Shown here one piece after another: positions 12,101 to 23,734 of a stretch of 64,000 bases of DNA. Made by a program: the position numbers and the translations under genes. The DNA is from Harmothoe impar (lineage: Eukaryota; Annelida; Polychaeta; Phyllodocida; Polynoidae). The notes beneath the pieces are model-generated. The model saw only the letters and a program-made list of their open reading frames with translations, was not told the origin of the DNA and ran no database searches. Position 1 is the stretch's first letter, and each line of letters opens with the position of its first letter. The stretch lies in the NCBI GenBank assembly GCA_947462335.1, contig OX381704.1:44830942-44894941 (forward strand). The letters run 5' to 3'.

Positions 12101-15100
12101 GTCCAGAAGACCATCGGTATGAAAATATAATGAGGTTTGATAAGAAAATATTGTCATAAGTTTTGTCATCGTAAGTTTCCATGTCTTGAACCAGAGTGAT
12201 TACGATGCTGAGAGAGAGGAGCTACAGCGAGTCAGGGATGAGCAGGTCGAGTCGCTCGTATACGACAAAGAGAAACTTAATGAGTTAGATGCTCTGCGTG
12301 TGGAGTCGATCCTTGCTGAGATGACCCGTTCACGACAAGAACTCACCTCTCTACGAGCTGCTCTAGATGACAAGGAAAAGGAACTGGAAGAACAAGACAA
12401 ACTGTAATTATCCATTTATTTAGGTAGTGTTTTTTCTGATGAAGGTCTCAAGATACCAACATTTAAACTTACTTATTTAGTCAGATTTACTCCTTAGTTA
12501 TACGTCAAAGCAGACCCTGTATTTCAGGGGAAGTATTTCTTCCCCTAGAATTTAATGTATTTGTCCGACTTCTTTATATACTGAATGGACTTTTATTTCA
12601 TCACTTATTGACCAGTTTCCTGGTTTTCCGGGAACTGGTCAATCACACCCATACGACCCATTGACTTTGCCTTAGCTGGACCCTCAAACAGTCAAGGGTC
12701 CAACTGTAAAAAGCTCTATTATGTGCATACGTCTACACCTGGCTATTTGTCACCCGCCTCCCACCTGCTGTCCACAATTCCCTTTAAAAGAAAACACCAG
12801 CGTAATTCCATGTGTCATTATATCTGTTGTATCAGCTGTGTATTGCTTTCCAGATGGGCTCCCTTGTATCTCTAAGGTTTAAAAGCTACATGCTGCATAG
12901 TCTGATAGTATATATGTTAGAATATTGCTTATAGATGCCAATACTACCAATAGAAGGCCACATAAAATCATGCTGGTCTTTTCTTTTAATATTGGTGCAG
13001 CCCACCCGCCACCCACCCTGTCCTATAAAGACCTTGGTGATAATTACCCCTTGGTGCAGTCAATGAGCCGTGACTGGTGTGTGACGTGATTGGTGGTGCT
13101 CTCCCTCCCCTTCATCTCCACTCTCTACTCCTAAAGTCGTTACTAGTACTATACTACCCCTCCACCACCTCCACTCTCCAATCCTCAAGTCGGTATTAGC
13201 ACCACACTACCATAATAGAAATACACAGCCTGCCGACCTGTCCATGCCACCACCACCTCCACTCTCCAATCCTCAAGTCGGTATTAGCACCATACTAACA
13301 TACCGTAAATTCTCGCGTAGAAGCCGCGGCTAGTACGAGGGTCAGATCGCTGGTGCGGCTTATAGGATCGGCCCATGGTCTGGGTGCGGCTTATACGCGA
13401 GTTTTTGTTACTATAGTACAGCATTAAAGCCACCATAATCAGATGGCCAGTGCGGCTTATAGGATCGCCCGAAACTTGGGGTGCGGCTTATACGAGAGTT
13501 AGGCTTATACGCAAGAATTTACGGTAATAGAAATATGCAACTCGTCACCACCTCCTTTTGAATCTATGGGGTGCCAACTGTTTATGAAAAAATGAATTAG
13601 TTATTATTAGTTTCTAATTATTGCAACTACAACTCGAGCTACTATAGAGATGGGACATGAGGTGGGACACATCTGAACCCCTGATAATAAATTTCCTTTA
13701 CTCATGAAACTGAAACTGGTCTTGCAGCAATGCTGCACCATCTGCGCCCCATAGCATCCTCATATGGATGTTTAAATCACTTTATTTTCATTTAAACTTT
13801 TTATATTACATTTAATGGTATGGTTTGATTCCTACAGATGCCCACCGTATGCAGTAATTTGAACGAGTTGATATCTCAAGTACGGTACACATTAAAAAGT
13901 TACTGATCATATTGTGTTCGTTTATTGCCAACAACAGTCAGAGACAGAAGCGATTTGAGACTGAGGTGGATGTCACATCGCTGCAGAACAGCAAAGAGAA
14001 GTTGTCGTCCGAGCTGCTCGCGTTAGAACAGGAGACGCTCACCACACGGGAGACACTCGCGCAGAAAAAGCGTGACCTCGAGTTGACGTTACAGCAAGAC
14101 ATGAACAACGCAGAGACCCGCCGGAAAATGTGAGTCTTTTACACCTCAAAAGTCATAAAGTTAAAAATGATTTTGTTCATCAGGCTTGAAAGGACATTTG
14201 ATATACTGTAGCTGGCTAGATCTATGCAATATATGCACATAATGTGGTTGTTTATTAATGAGCACACACCCCCTTTGCAAGAATACCGAGTTGCTTAGTG
14301 ACAAGTGTCATGTTATCTTGTACTGCTCAGGTTGGAGGAGTTGGAGAACAAGCAGTTGGCTGCAGAAGCTGCCGGTGAGCAGCTCCAGGACGAACGTGCT
14401 CAGTTTGAGCACTACCAGAGGATGAAGCAAGGTGTGTACTCCGCTAGTCCTTCTCCTTCGTTAAGTTATAGGGGTACGCATCCCTACTTTGCATACAACT
14501 GAAATAACAACCATCACTCCCTCCTCGATAATACCTTAACCCTTTAAGGACGCTCGCTCCCATTTTTACAGATACAATATCCATAGACCACAGAAATTAT
14601 TTTTTTCACTCACTCCCCCCCCCTCCCCCATTTCAAGAAAGTGACCAACTTACAATGTTGGTGTTGCATCAAGATGACCTGTCTCTGCCTCTAGGGGAAG
14701 ACAACTAACATGAGAGTGAGTGTGACGGTGTTTTGTGTTGTACAGGTGCCCTGCTGGTACAGGAGCGCCACCTGGAGGAGGCCCGGCACCAAGACGCAGC
14801 CCTCAGCCCACACAGACACAGCCCCAAGATGCTGCACAAGATGAAGGTACTGAATCACTCAATAGGCCCACTTTATTTTAGTGAAAATAGTGTGTTTAGT
14901 GTGTTAGATCCATTCTGCCGATAGAGCAAATAATTACCAACCCCCATCCTCCAAATAAAAGACTGGATATAAAAGGAATCATGACGTGTTACTCACCTAT
15001 AAGTCTCCTTTTCCTAGAAAAGTCCGACGGGCTGTTATACATGTACTACCGAAACAAAGATTCCCACCAACAGCCTAGAGTTGTGAATGTATGCAGAAGA

Positions 15101-18100
15101 TAAGTTGTCTAAATACTGCTGTGTTGCAGGAGCTGGAGAAGCTGGAGGACCAGCTGCGTGCCAGTGAGGCTGAGCTGGAGGAGAGCCGGGCCCGCCTGGA
15201 GCGGGAGCGGCAGGAGGAACTAGACCGGATCGACATGGAGAAGTTCACCCTACAGGAGATGGAGGACCAGGAAAGGTGCGGCCCTTTACCCTTAAGCCCC
15301 AGCCTACCCTATACATGTATAAGGCCCAGAGTAGTGGTCCTTGCTCTACGCTAACTCATGCTGGAGAGGTAGAAAGACTTGGGCCTTTAAGAATGCCATG
15401 TACATTCACTGTCATGATGCACCAACTGTATGGTGATCCTGCTGTACCTAGGCTTTGCGATGTGGGCTTTAGGCCATCCAATCAAGGCAATAGGCTGCCT
15501 AATGCGAAAAATCAAATGATGTGTTTAAAATCAGCAGGGCATTTTTTTTTGCACCACAATATGTAAGGCCCTAGGCTACCCACCCAATGTATGATTTTAA
15601 ACATAGATGCCACTTTTCCTACTTAAGAAGCTATTCCTACTTTTTCCCTAATATTAACAACTTACACTATACTACGATCCATAGACCTATATTATATTGG
15701 CCGCCTAGTGTAGTGTCTGAGGCTCCTGCATTTAGCCAAACCATTAGATGGAGTATGAATCCATGTACACCCCCAATGTGCCGCCATGTTACTGCAGGAT
15801 CAATGCGCTAGTGGAGCAGGAGGTGAAGCGGCGGCTGTTTGAGGAGCGCGTGCAGCGGGAGAAGCAGCGCCGCATGGAGCGGGAAAAGGAGAAACTAGAA
15901 CGGGAAAAGGAGCTCAGCAAGATAAAGAAAGCCCACGACCGGGAAATCCAGAAACTCAAAGAAAAATATGAGACTAGGTGAGGGATTAAGTTGTTAAATT
16001 GTTCATCTAGGCGTACGTCATAGGTTTAAGTTAAGACCGAGAACTTGGACTTTCAATGTTTAAACAGCCATTGTACTTTGGCTCTTTACCAGAAGGACCC
16101 CATGTGCGTAAACCAGGAACTAATCATATATCGTGATTGTGAATCATTAACATTTGTATTGAAGGTGATTCATACCATCTCCGGGATCGGTATATCACTG
16201 TAGTCCTAGATTATTGGTTGCACATACTGTTCAGATTATTTAATTGAAAAAAAATATTGCTGTTTTGTTCGGCAGCAATGCGCATGTTAACACAAACGCA
16301 CCCACGAAGGCTAACCCCTACGCTAATATTATGGTAAGTTATTATTGTTGCCAGCTACATGGTTTTTGAACTAATATAAGTACAACTTGAGAACAATTAT
16401 ATCCTCAAGAAATTAACCGTGGCATAGGGTGCATGAGGAGATTTTGCTCATTTCAGTGAATTTTTATACAAAAAGGAAAGCGGGTATCTACCGGTATCAA
16501 GTTATACAGTATTACCCAGCCAGAAAATGTTAATAGATCAGATCATGCTTTAATGGGATGATCATGAATGATTAATACTAAGAGATTAATACATATAATG
16601 TTTTTTTTAAACATGTCTACATTTACTGAACCCTGTTCTCCTGGTATCACAGGTATATCATAATTATTTACCAATGACTACCTTTTCATATTAGATTGCT
16701 GAGAACAGTGGTTCACATCGGCGAGACAGGTCAATGGTAAGTAGTCTCATGGTACTTTTCTGCATGTTTGCACCTTGGCATGATGCTTAAAGAGTCATTT
16801 CAACTGTTATCATAATGTATTAACGCAGTGCTGGTGAGTAACTTGCCAATGGAGCATTGATGCATCTATGTCGATCTTTGGGAGTGTATCAACCTCCTTG
16901 CGAGTTACTCGCCAGTAATCTGTCCATGCATAATGCTAACAAAAGGGCATAGTGCATTGATACACTATGCTAATAGAGTAATAAAACCTTTATAAAAAAA
17001 GGCGCATTATTCCATATTGTTGAGGTAAAGATGTTATGCAGACAGACGAGTTAATGCCGTTCTCATGGAGCCTGATAGACGTTTGTTCCACATTTTATCC
17101 CTTTGTCGTCATGATGCACCTACGCAGTGCCAGTGAATAACCAGCCGACACTGGAAGATAGAGTTTCGTCTCTCCGTGAAACTCAACTTTTAAGTAAGGA
17201 GTGCTCATTTTTTAACAACAGGGGGGTATGGCGAAATTTGTTCACTCTCCTCCCTAGAGGGATCGAATTTTTTACCAGTTTTTTTTTTTAATTGTTAAAT
17301 TCTTTTGACCCCAACCCCCTTCAAATTATTTACCTCCCTCCGATCAAGGGGCACTTTTTTTTTACCCTCACCCCCTCCCCTTGTTAAAATGAGCACTCCC
17401 TTACATGGTGACGTACTGCCCTGCGACCACTTGGGTGGAAAAAAACAGAAGAAAGACAAAACACGGGAAGGCGTTATAGAAAGTAGTACCCCAGTCCTCG
17501 CCTGTCATTGTCATCTGTTCTTGTCATTGTTTGTCTATACATGTAGTTATGTTAAGTTAACCCGGTGATTGCCATATGGTAACCTCATTTCTTTGATTTC
17601 CTGTGCTTGTTTAAAATAATCGTTGACGGAGCGATGTGCTGTATTTTCCTCTGCGGATTCAACTTTGAAGTGAAGTTTTGAAACTTCACTTCACTACCGT
17701 AACTATGGCAGTGCTCTGTGTATGACGTCATTGTGAGGTCACAATGGAATATTATATAGAGATTCTCCTAGCAACTGGTGGTTCCCTAAAATGTAAAAAA
17801 AAATAGCAAAGACTCAATGAAGGAGTAGAACCTACAGTTATCATCGTCCTCATGAGTGAATGTAGCCCTGGCGAGTAACTCGCAAGTACTGCATTCAAGC
17901 ATCATGCCGATCCTAGGCTATGGTGTTGCTACACTCCCGAACGGTCAGCATGATGCATGAATGTAGCCCTGGCGAGTTTCTTTAGTTTAAAAAAGCAGCG
18001 TTTTTCTGGCACTGCGTAGGTGCATTATGGCGACAAACGAATTAAGTTAACCTATAGCCTAATGTTTGTGTCCCCAGGAGCGCAGCTTGACAGCAGGGAG

Positions 18101-21100
18101 GATGTCGGTAGTCCCCCTGGAGGAGAACCGAGTTGACCTGTCCATCCCGGGCTACATACAGCGTGGTTCTACACTGGACACGCACTACGAGTTTGAGGTT
18201 AAGGTGTGTGACTCACAGAATACATTCATCTGAAAAGGGATCGGACTCTTATTTGCACCCTTCCCGGGCCCCTATACGGATGTTCTAAGTAATGAAATAT
18301 GCAGTATGTAGGATCTATCAAAAGTTAGGGGTGCAGCTTATACACGAGTTAGACTTAGAAATTCACGGTACTGGTCATCTATCAAATACTACTGGTACTA
18401 GGTACTCGCGTATAAGCCGCACCCCTAACTTAGGAAAATCATATAAGCCTATCAGAGTATCTGATTATGGTTGATTTAGTACTGTAGTATACATCTAAAA
18501 ACAAGGTTTTACAGTATGTTCATTCCTGATCACTCGGACCCGCTGATTTTACGCTGACATGCGTCAGTCTGTGGAGAACCCTGCAGACTTTAATCCATGT
18601 GTTAACATTTCCTTCAGCTGACGGCGGGACCAGACACATGGTCGGTGTACAGGAGATACAGCCGCTTCAGGGAGCTACACCAGGACCTGAAAGGCAAACA
18701 TCCTCAGGTAATACCAACATTATGTTACTGTCATCAGGAAAACTTGATACACTCTCCCGTCATGTTGAAGCGCTGAGCTATTAGATGCATGATGCACCAA
18801 TACACTGGTGCCCACTCTGTGTTTTTGCATTATGATAAGAAGTTACCTTAAGGCATTATCTCTTCTTTAACTATAGCTGAATTCGCACCAAGGATCATAT
18901 TATTTAAGTACATTTTCAATGAAGGGAGACATCAGGAGCACAATGAAATTTTGGAAATCAGAGTAAAACTTGCCACAGAATTGGCAGATAACCATGTCAC
19001 TAGAACGTTATGGCATGCAGACACAGTGGGATCACACCTCCGGGACGGCAATGGGCTGGCATTTTCATTTTGTAGGAGGGAACTCAGTAGGTTTTAGTTG
19101 CTGTCGTGCAACGTTTGTTTTCCCGTTCTCCGCTCTCCCAACTGCCGCTCTCTGCGTTGCCGCTCTCCGCGCTGCCACTCGCCCCACACCAGCTCTCCCC
19201 GCCCCTGCTCCCCCCGCCCCAGCAAAACCGCTAGCAAAAACGATGCCGGCAGCACGCCGGTGTACTTGTAGTGTGGAGAGAATCCTGTATTGCTACCTAT
19301 GAGATTCTATTGGTACATATTGGATTCTATTGATACCTATGAGATCATATTGGTAACCTATAAAGGCAGCATAGTGTTTTTATATGATGAGACACATTGT
19401 CATTCACATGATCTCCACATTTATAGTTTACAAATAACAGGCATCCTGACGTCCTGCTTGTTACTTTCCATTGTTGATGAATTCAAACTAGCCTAAGGCA
19501 ATGTGATTATGAAGAAATCACCGACAGATGAAGATGACTTAAATCGAGAGATCTGGCCTGAAATGGAGTGTGCCCGTTCTCAGTGTCAGGTACTGACAGG
19601 GAGAGCTGACCTCCTCCCACTCGATGCGAGCAGACATGTTCTAGGGATATTGTCTTACACGTACCAGAAGACTTAACTATGACAGACCTGATACACCCTG
19701 ACCTTTGTGTTAGATACAGCTACCATACTACATGGATCACTAGGTGCTGTTTGACACTTGGCCTTGGCCTTGGGCAGAGAACCCCTTCTCTGAAAATGAG
19801 TTATTAATAAGTAAATGCGCAGTAGAAGCCAGTACTGATAACTCGGGAGTTGTGCAGGCTCGTAAAGCTTCAGAAATATAAGTTAAAAATGATACATTAT
19901 GGCAACACTTTAGCCTATAATAGGATCATCAAAGCCTTCAAAAATGGCATCATTTAAATTCATGAGATATCTTTATCCTTGTGTATCTTATTACTACATG
20001 TACATTGCTTTTGCATAAACCTTCAGATTGGAGCTCTGGTGTTCCCGCCCAAGAAATGGTTCAGCAACAGATCGGAAAAAGTGGTTGCAGAAAGGCGAAG
20101 ACTTCTAGAGGTAAGATCCTCATATAAGATTCGTTTGAAAAACTATATCCAGATCACAATAATGAAATGGCAACCGTCGTTATCCCATATACTATCATTC
20201 AGTGGACTGCAGCAATGTTGATGAACATGACCCTGAGTGTAAATCATGTTAAATTAAATTCCAGGTTTATATCGAAGTGACCTTGAAGAAAATAATTGAA
20301 CCCAGACATTTCTTTTAATCTGGAAGTATCTTAAAGCAGCAAGGGAGAGAGTTATAAAGTCAGACCTAAGAGACTTTATCTCATATATTATTTTTTTCCC
20401 TTTTGTTGAATAGGTGTGTGGCTTAAAGCTGCCATACTACCTCAGATATATAGAACGTTCACTTTCTGCATATTTATAAAGGGTCTCCTTAGTACAGTGT
20501 ACTGGTAAGATCCCAATCAAATTTGTGGCTTTTAACTGTGCTAAAGATCAGAAAAAATAGAATGCATCCAGCATTCTATTCAGCCCTTAATTATATCAAC
20601 AAGTTGGCACCATCTGCAGTGTTACACTAGGAAATAGTAGACTCTGTTGGTAAGATCAGCGATGCAAGACTTGCAGGTTGCAGTCCACTCAGTGCTGCCA
20701 CCTGATGTCATTTTTGAACACTAACTTATCAAAGCCCACCAGAATATAAATAGTAGCTGGAATTAGAGTATTGTATTGCACATATTAAGAATCTCTTGTC
20801 AAAATAAATGACAGATTATGATAGGGAAAGGGTTATACAGTCATCTGAGATACAAATAAGGATAATATAGTTTTGAGTGTGCCAAGTAGTATAGCAGCTT
20901 TAAGGACATTAATCTTGCTACCCAGGAATCTAATCAGAAATATCCCAAATTTCAGGATTATTTGCGGAACGTAGTGCAAGTGTTACAACGTAACCCGGCC
21001 TGCGCGCTACACCCGTCACGACACAAACTCTACACAAAACAAGTACTTCACGAGTTCCACCCCTTCTTCAAGAAGGGCCTCTTTGAGACCACCAAACATG

Positions 21101-21111
21101 GGACAGGGTGA
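1..21111 (+). CDS. KIF16B: KIF16B-like kinesin (SNX23 type), 3' part of gene, 31 exons
   Basis: This is a kinesin-3 family motor with a C-terminal PX domain. In known animals KIF16B carries PI(3)P-positive early endosomes towards microtubule plus ends. The window opens inside the motor domain, so the ATP-binding P-loop half lies upstream. I read 31 exons by GT-AG boundaries and matching phases: motor 1-3154, linker 3508-4201, FHA 6841-7371, coiled coil 7712-15977, Ser/Thr linker 16276-16736, PX 18078-21111. They total exactly 3846 bp, 1281 codons plus TGA at 21109-21111, with no internal stop. About 150 residues should be missing from the N terminus. The combination of motor, FHA, coiled coil and PX, plus the tail motif [10 protein letters not shown], separates it from KIF1 and KIF13 kinesins. 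Exons are GC-rich against AT-rich introns. STARD9-type paralogues are the nearest alternative, but those lack a PX domain. Confidence 0.95.
2548..2933. mobile_element. 386-bp inverted-repeat element (MITE) with TTA duplication, KIF16B intron
   Basis: Terminal inverted repeats of about 38 bp begin GGCCACACC followed by an A-run and (C/G)TTGGTCAATGGATTTC. The flanks are TTA at 2545-2547 and 2934-2936. The interior is A/T homopolymer runs with several GCGAGCGAA words and no coding potential. TTA duplication with G-rich termini fits PIF/Harbinger-like MITEs; the superfamily is inference. Confidence 0.85.
3508..4201 (+). CDS. KIF16B: KIF16B exons 7-9: neck to FHA linker
   Basis: Exons are 3508-3561, 3803-3862 and 4079-4201, all phase 0 (18, 20 and 41 codons). 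They encode the stretch following the motor: [17 protein letters not shown], then [19 protein letters not shown] and [15 protein letters not shown]. The last segment begins the FHA fold in kinesin-3 proteins (PHLIGIDDD). Exon 9 ends AAG before GTAAGA and must join the exon starting GAGGGT at 6841, across the minisatellite intron. Confidence 0.93.
4357..6840 (+). repeat. 94-bp minisatellite made of splice acceptor plus start of FHA exon, about 26 units
   Basis: A head-to-tail array fills the 3' part of the intron between exons 9 and 10. The period is 94 bp, with two 98-bp units (starting about 4747 and 5409) that carry an extra CATA-type insertion, and a few single-base indels near 6500. Acceptors (TGTGTACAG) recur at 4387, 4481, 4575 and so on, the last at 6840 being the true splice site. 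Each unit contains TGTGTACAG, then GAGGGTAAGACGACGATGGG and GTGACGAG, which are the first 33 bp of the FHA exon. It then jumps to GGGGAGGCACTG, which resembles exon sequence at 6900-6915. The unit therefore looks like an exon segment with a deletion, amplified in tandem. Units differ by only a few substitutions. All short open frames in the array are repeat frames and not genes. Confidence 0.95.
6841..7371 (+). CDS. KIF16B: KIF16B exons 10-11: FHA domain
   Basis: Exons are 6841-7030 and 7286-7371, joined in phase 1 (a split Gly codon). They encode [20 protein letters not shown], a core with [21 protein letters not shown], and [17 protein letters not shown]. This is the kinesin-3 FHA pattern: the middle strand block followed by the NG turn and the typical RFNHP end. 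The expected phospho-binding FHA signature GR-S-H is only partly kept, as is usual for kinesin FHA domains. The first 33 bp are also the seed of the upstream 94-bp array. Confidence 0.93.
7712..15977 (+). CDS. KIF16B: KIF16B exons 12-25: long coiled-coil stalk
   Basis: Exons are 7712-7803, 8451-8504, 8810-8963, 9463-9576, 9788-9931, 10317-10478, 10804-11076, 11358-11528, 12195-12403, 13938-14129, 14331-14431, 14746-14846, 15130-15275 and 15798-15977. All phases agree. The first encodes a Ser-rich [17 protein letters not shown] segment. Then comes about 600 residues of Glu/Gln/Arg/Lys-rich heptad-like sequence, e.g. [13 protein letters not shown], the segment ending [12 protein letters not shown], and [18 protein letters not shown]. 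The exon at 13938 is joined to 12403 across a 1.5-kb intron with a transposon and duplications. A short [10 protein letters not shown] motif in exon 14746-14846 interrupts the helix. The stalk supports dimerisation and partner binding in the family; which partners bind cannot be read here. Confidence 0.9.
9188..9386. mobile_element. Family-A MITE (TA-flanked, CGTAAATTCTCGC ends), degraded copy
   Basis: The ends CGTAAATTCTCGCAT and GAGAATTTACAG are inverted, and a TA follows at 9387-9388. The interior has words typical of the family, such as GCGGCTTACATG and CGGGACAACG. Other copies lie at 13303-13524, 34390-34611 and, more degraded, near 18310-18480, 51915-52137 and 53790-54030. No coding potential. 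Confidence 0.7.
13105..13555. repeat. Tandem duplication around a transposon insertion, with empty-site paralogue
   Basis: The segment CACCTCCACTCTCCAATCC followed by TCAAGTCGGTATTAGCACCA occurs at about 13167 and again at about 13254; a third diverged copy starts near 13115. The second copy continues into a family-A MITE, whereas the first continues directly as CCATAATAGAAATACAC. This gives a before/after pair for the insertion. Confidence 0.8.
13303..13524. mobile_element. Family-A MITE, best-preserved copy
   Basis: The 222-bp element is bounded by TA (13301-13302 and 13525-13526). Its inverted ends are CCGTAAATTCTCGCG and GCAAGAATTTACGG. The interior repeats GTGCGGCTTATA words in both orientations. 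A duplicated flank at about 13205-13225 gives the unoccupied site with a single TA. No ORF; it must rely on an outside transposase. TA duplication is compatible with Tc1/mariner-type elements, but the ends are not a match I can name. Confidence 0.85.
16276..16736 (+). CDS. KIF16B: KIF16B exons 26-27: short linker between stalk and PX domain
   Basis: Two small exons, 16276-16333 and 16695-16736, encode [20 protein letters not shown] and [14 protein letters not shown]. They are not helical-looking and not conserved in character. Their boundaries are good (GGCAG acceptor, ATG before GTAAGT; TTAG acceptor, ATG before GTAAGT) and both preserve the frame. Such small phase-0 exons could be alternatively spliced; that is inference. 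Confidence 0.8.
17198..17400. mobile_element. 203-bp inverted-repeat element of the GGGAGTGCTC family, KIF16B intron
   Basis: The left end is GGAGTGCTCATTTTTTAACA followed by ACAGGGG. The right end is TTGTTAAAATGAGCACTCCC followed by TTA. The same termini occur on 61309-61686 and 59558. The interior is C- and G-runs with Phe/Lys-poor junk. The flanks are TAA on the left and TTA on the right, so the duplication is not exact. Confidence 0.75.
17865..18015. repeat. Dispersed repeat with GAGTAACTCGC and CATCATGCCGA words
   Basis: This block reads as a chain of short palindromes: CGAGTAACTCGCAAG, GCATTCAAGCATCATGCCGA, GCTACACTCCCGAACGGTCA and GCATGATGCATGAATG. Related blocks lie at about 9985-10075, 11600-11830, 16800-16990, 30090-30230, 37240-37345, 38752-38915 and 55840-55900, in both orientations. 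No ORF. It looks like an old non-autonomous repeat family; I do not recognise it. Confidence 0.6.
18078..21111 (+). CDS. KIF16B: KIF16B exons 28-31: PX domain and C terminus
   Basis: Exons are 18078-18203, 18618-18707, 20027-20110 and 20956-21111, all phase 0. They encode a PX domain: a first strand SIPGYIQRG, then THYEFEVK, the phosphoinositide-pocket motif [10 protein letters not shown], the proline loop [11 protein letters not shown], then ERRRLLEDYLR and the C terminus [14 protein letters not shown]. In the family the PX domain binds PI(3)P on early endosomes and is needed for cargo attachment. The RRYSRF arginine and the later ERR arginine expected to contact the lipid are present. TGA is at 21109-21111. 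I could not place a convincing poly(A) signal before the fold-back element at 21744. Confidence 0.95.
20416..20890. repeat. About 470-bp dispersed repeat, first of two copies
   Basis: It matches 56527-56990 in direct orientation at moderate identity. Shared landmarks are TACTACCTCA(T/G)ATATATAGAA, AGTGTACTGGTA, CCAGCATTCTATTCAGC, TTAATTATATCAACAAG, and AATGACAGATTAT near the end. The copy sits in the last KIF16B intron. Non-coding. Confidence 0.75.
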
Positions 21112-22090
21112 AATCTTATGCATCACTCATATCATCCTCATCCCACACTGGCCCCAGCTCAATAACTCACGGTGAAATCATCTCTGGCATACAGCATTTA
21201 GGGAAAGGACTACATTCCACAAGAACTGCTTTCTATAATATCTGCATATGAATAATAGTGCAGATGGCTGAATTATCAGAAGCTCATGTCACAGCGATGA
21301 TTCATTTGTGAGTGATCAAGTTGGAGTCAGTTTGAAATCACCCTCATGTGACATCAAGGTCTCAACACACAGTGTATATTACCCGATGATAAACATATCC
21401 ATGTTGTATTTGGTTTAAGTTTTGCTTGCTACAGTTACACTTTATTCTAGCGCAGGAATAAGGAAAATATCCTCAAATGCAACTTAAAGATTATGCTTTA
21501 ATGTTCTCTGCTATGTTCGGTTGTACTTTCTACTTATTCTCTTACTTAATATGTAATATCAGTTGTTGTAGGAAGAATTTTGAGGAAGCACTTGCATTTC
21601 TATCTGGCAGAAAGGCCCACTATACCTGAAAAAAACAGGTACTACAGCTACATATGAAAAGTGCTAGTTTTGTCACAGACAAAGAGATTATAAATAATTT
21701 CAGGTTCAGTTGTTAATCTGTTAGGTCGAAAATGTACAAAATGGGCATTGTACTACTTGGGGTATCCACGCACGCACGTGGCTGCGCCCTGTACACTCTA
21801 CAGTACTGGTTGGGTGTAAAGGGTGGAAGGTGGAGATGGAACCCAAAAGGAGAAAAGCTTGTATTTTTATAAATATGCTACTTAAAAATATATGGTTATT
21901 TTTCCTGTAATGGGGATGAAATTCCCTATTAATAGGTAACCTCAATTCTTGCATGAATGTTGAATTTGGGCCAGTATGACATGCAAAAGATTCGAATTAC
22001 GGGCCTACCACGTGGGTGCATAGTCCTGCACTGGCGCTTATGTCAGCACCTCCTCAGCCACGTGCTAGGCCTGGCAGCTACAGTAGGACA

Positions 22091-22570
22091 CTATAAGGGG
22101 AAGATGGGAGTTGTGGTACGCTGCTTTACCCACCAAAGCATGTACAAATCGTACCAAAAAACCCTCTCCCCTATAAGGGGAAGATGGGAGTTGTGGTACG
22201 CTGCTTTACCCACCAGAGCATGTACAAATCGTACCAAAAAACCCTCTCCCCTATAAGGGGAAGATGGGAGTTGTGGTACGCTGCTTTACCCACCTGAGCA
22301 TGTACAAATCGTACCAAAAAACCCTCTCCCCTATAAGGGGAAGATGGGAGTTGTGGTACGCTGCTTTACCCACCTGAGCATGTACAAATCGTACCAAAAA
22401 ACCCTCTCCCCTATAAGGGGAAGATGGGAGTTGTGGTACGCTGCTTTACCCACCTGAGCATGTACAAATCGTACCAAAAAACCCTCTCCCCTATAAGGGG
22501 AAGATGGGAGTTGTGGTACGCTGCTTTACCCACCTGAGCATGTACAAATCGTACCAAAAATCCGTCTCCC
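22091..22570. repeat. 80-bp tandem array, six units, inside the fold-back element
   Basis: Unit starts are 22091, 22171, 22251, 22331, 22411 and 22491, each beginning CTATAAGGGGAAGATGGGAG, running through TTGTGGTACGCTGCTTTACC, and closing with ACCCTCTCCC. Units are nearly identical (A/T differences at CACCAAAGC, CACCAGAGC and CACCTGAGC). The unit junction CCCCTATAAGGGG is itself a near-palindrome. Confidence 0.95.
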
Positions 22571-23483
22571 CTATAAGTATTTACGGGTTGTAGTAACTCT
22601 CAGATGGGGCTGGGGCTGTCTGAGAGTTACGGACTGAAGGGTCAGTTTTCTAATGGTTGTGGTTATTCTAACCAAACATGTAGATTTCTACACCCAATCA
22701 AGAGGACCATGAGTGGCTGTTGATGCTATTAAGTGCCTTAATTGAGTGAGGTGAAACGTACAAGTAGGTAATTATAGTCACGTCTAGACCAATCAATAGT
22801 AAGTTTTAAGGGCTGAAAACCCTCTCCCCTATAAGGGGAAGATGGGAGTACTACTTTGGGTATCCACACGGGGTTCAACAGAACACAAATGTTTTAGTCA
22901 GTAAACGGATTACACATTTGGAACCCTCCCACAAAAGGGCCAATGAAATCTACAACGTCATACATTATCTAGGCCATCAAGGTAGAGGTTGAGTGGGTGG
23001 GTGGGTGGGGGTTCTGACGTCAGCCTTTCATCAGCCACGTGCTGCCCTCCGCTGTGTTGCAAGTACTGTAGGACACAAAGATGTATCACCTGTTGTTGGT
23101 TGGTATAGATCCCAAGTGACACATGAACAGTGGGGGTGCAGAGGGGTCCCCCCCTAAGGTCGGAAAGTCGCCGAAATTAAGGGCCCAAGGTCATAAAGTC
23201 GCTTTTACAGACCATTTTTACTATAACTAAAATTTAATTTTGTCCAAAAGTCGCCAGGTCGCTATAATTATGGTACCAGGTCGCCAGGTCGCCTGGAAAA
23301 CAGCCCAGGTCGCCAGGTCGCTTTTGACCCCTCTGGAGCCACAACAGTGTACCCCAAAAGTACCACATTCCTCTCTCCCCCCTATAGGGGAAGACAGGAG
23401 TTGTGGTACGCTGCTTACCCACCTAAACATGTATTGGGCACCTACCTTTTCTACTTCTCCTATAGGGGAAGATTTGTGACTGA

Positions 23484-23706
23484 ATTAAGGGCATATCGAC
23501 CTTTATTCAGTAGATTTGAAGTATGGCATGTCAGCGTTCCTTAGCTACTGAATAAAGGGCATATCGACCTTTATTCAGTAGAAAAGTATGGGAGAAGCCC
23601 TCATTTCTACTGAATAAAGGGCATATTGACCTTTATTCAGTAGAAAAGTATGGGAGAAGCCCTCATTTCTACTGAATAAAGGTCATATCAACCTTTATTC
23701 AGTAGA
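23484..23706. repeat. Palindrome cluster CTACTGAATAAAGG...CCTTTATTCAGTAG
   Basis: Three complete palindromes of about 36 bp (about 23546-23582, 23610-23644 and 23672-23706) and one partial one (23484) are separated by a common AAAAGTATGGGAGAAGCCCT spacer. Each arm carries AATAAA, so the word is present on both strands. Two more lie at about 24052-24088 and 24194-24229. Confidence 0.9.
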
Positions 23707-23734
23707 GAAGTATGGGAGAACTTTACCTACATTT

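Noticed and set aside
18970..19302. 110-residue frame with Ala/Pro-rich tail in a KIF16B intron
   Set aside because: A C/G-rich low-complexity patch (GCTCTCC repeats). It does not fit between exons 29 and 30, which join cleanly without it.
22091..22570. Regular 80-bp repeats resembling a CRISPR array
   Set aside because: There are no unique spacers: the whole unit repeats. The array lies inside a eukaryotic fold-back transposon and there are no cas genes.
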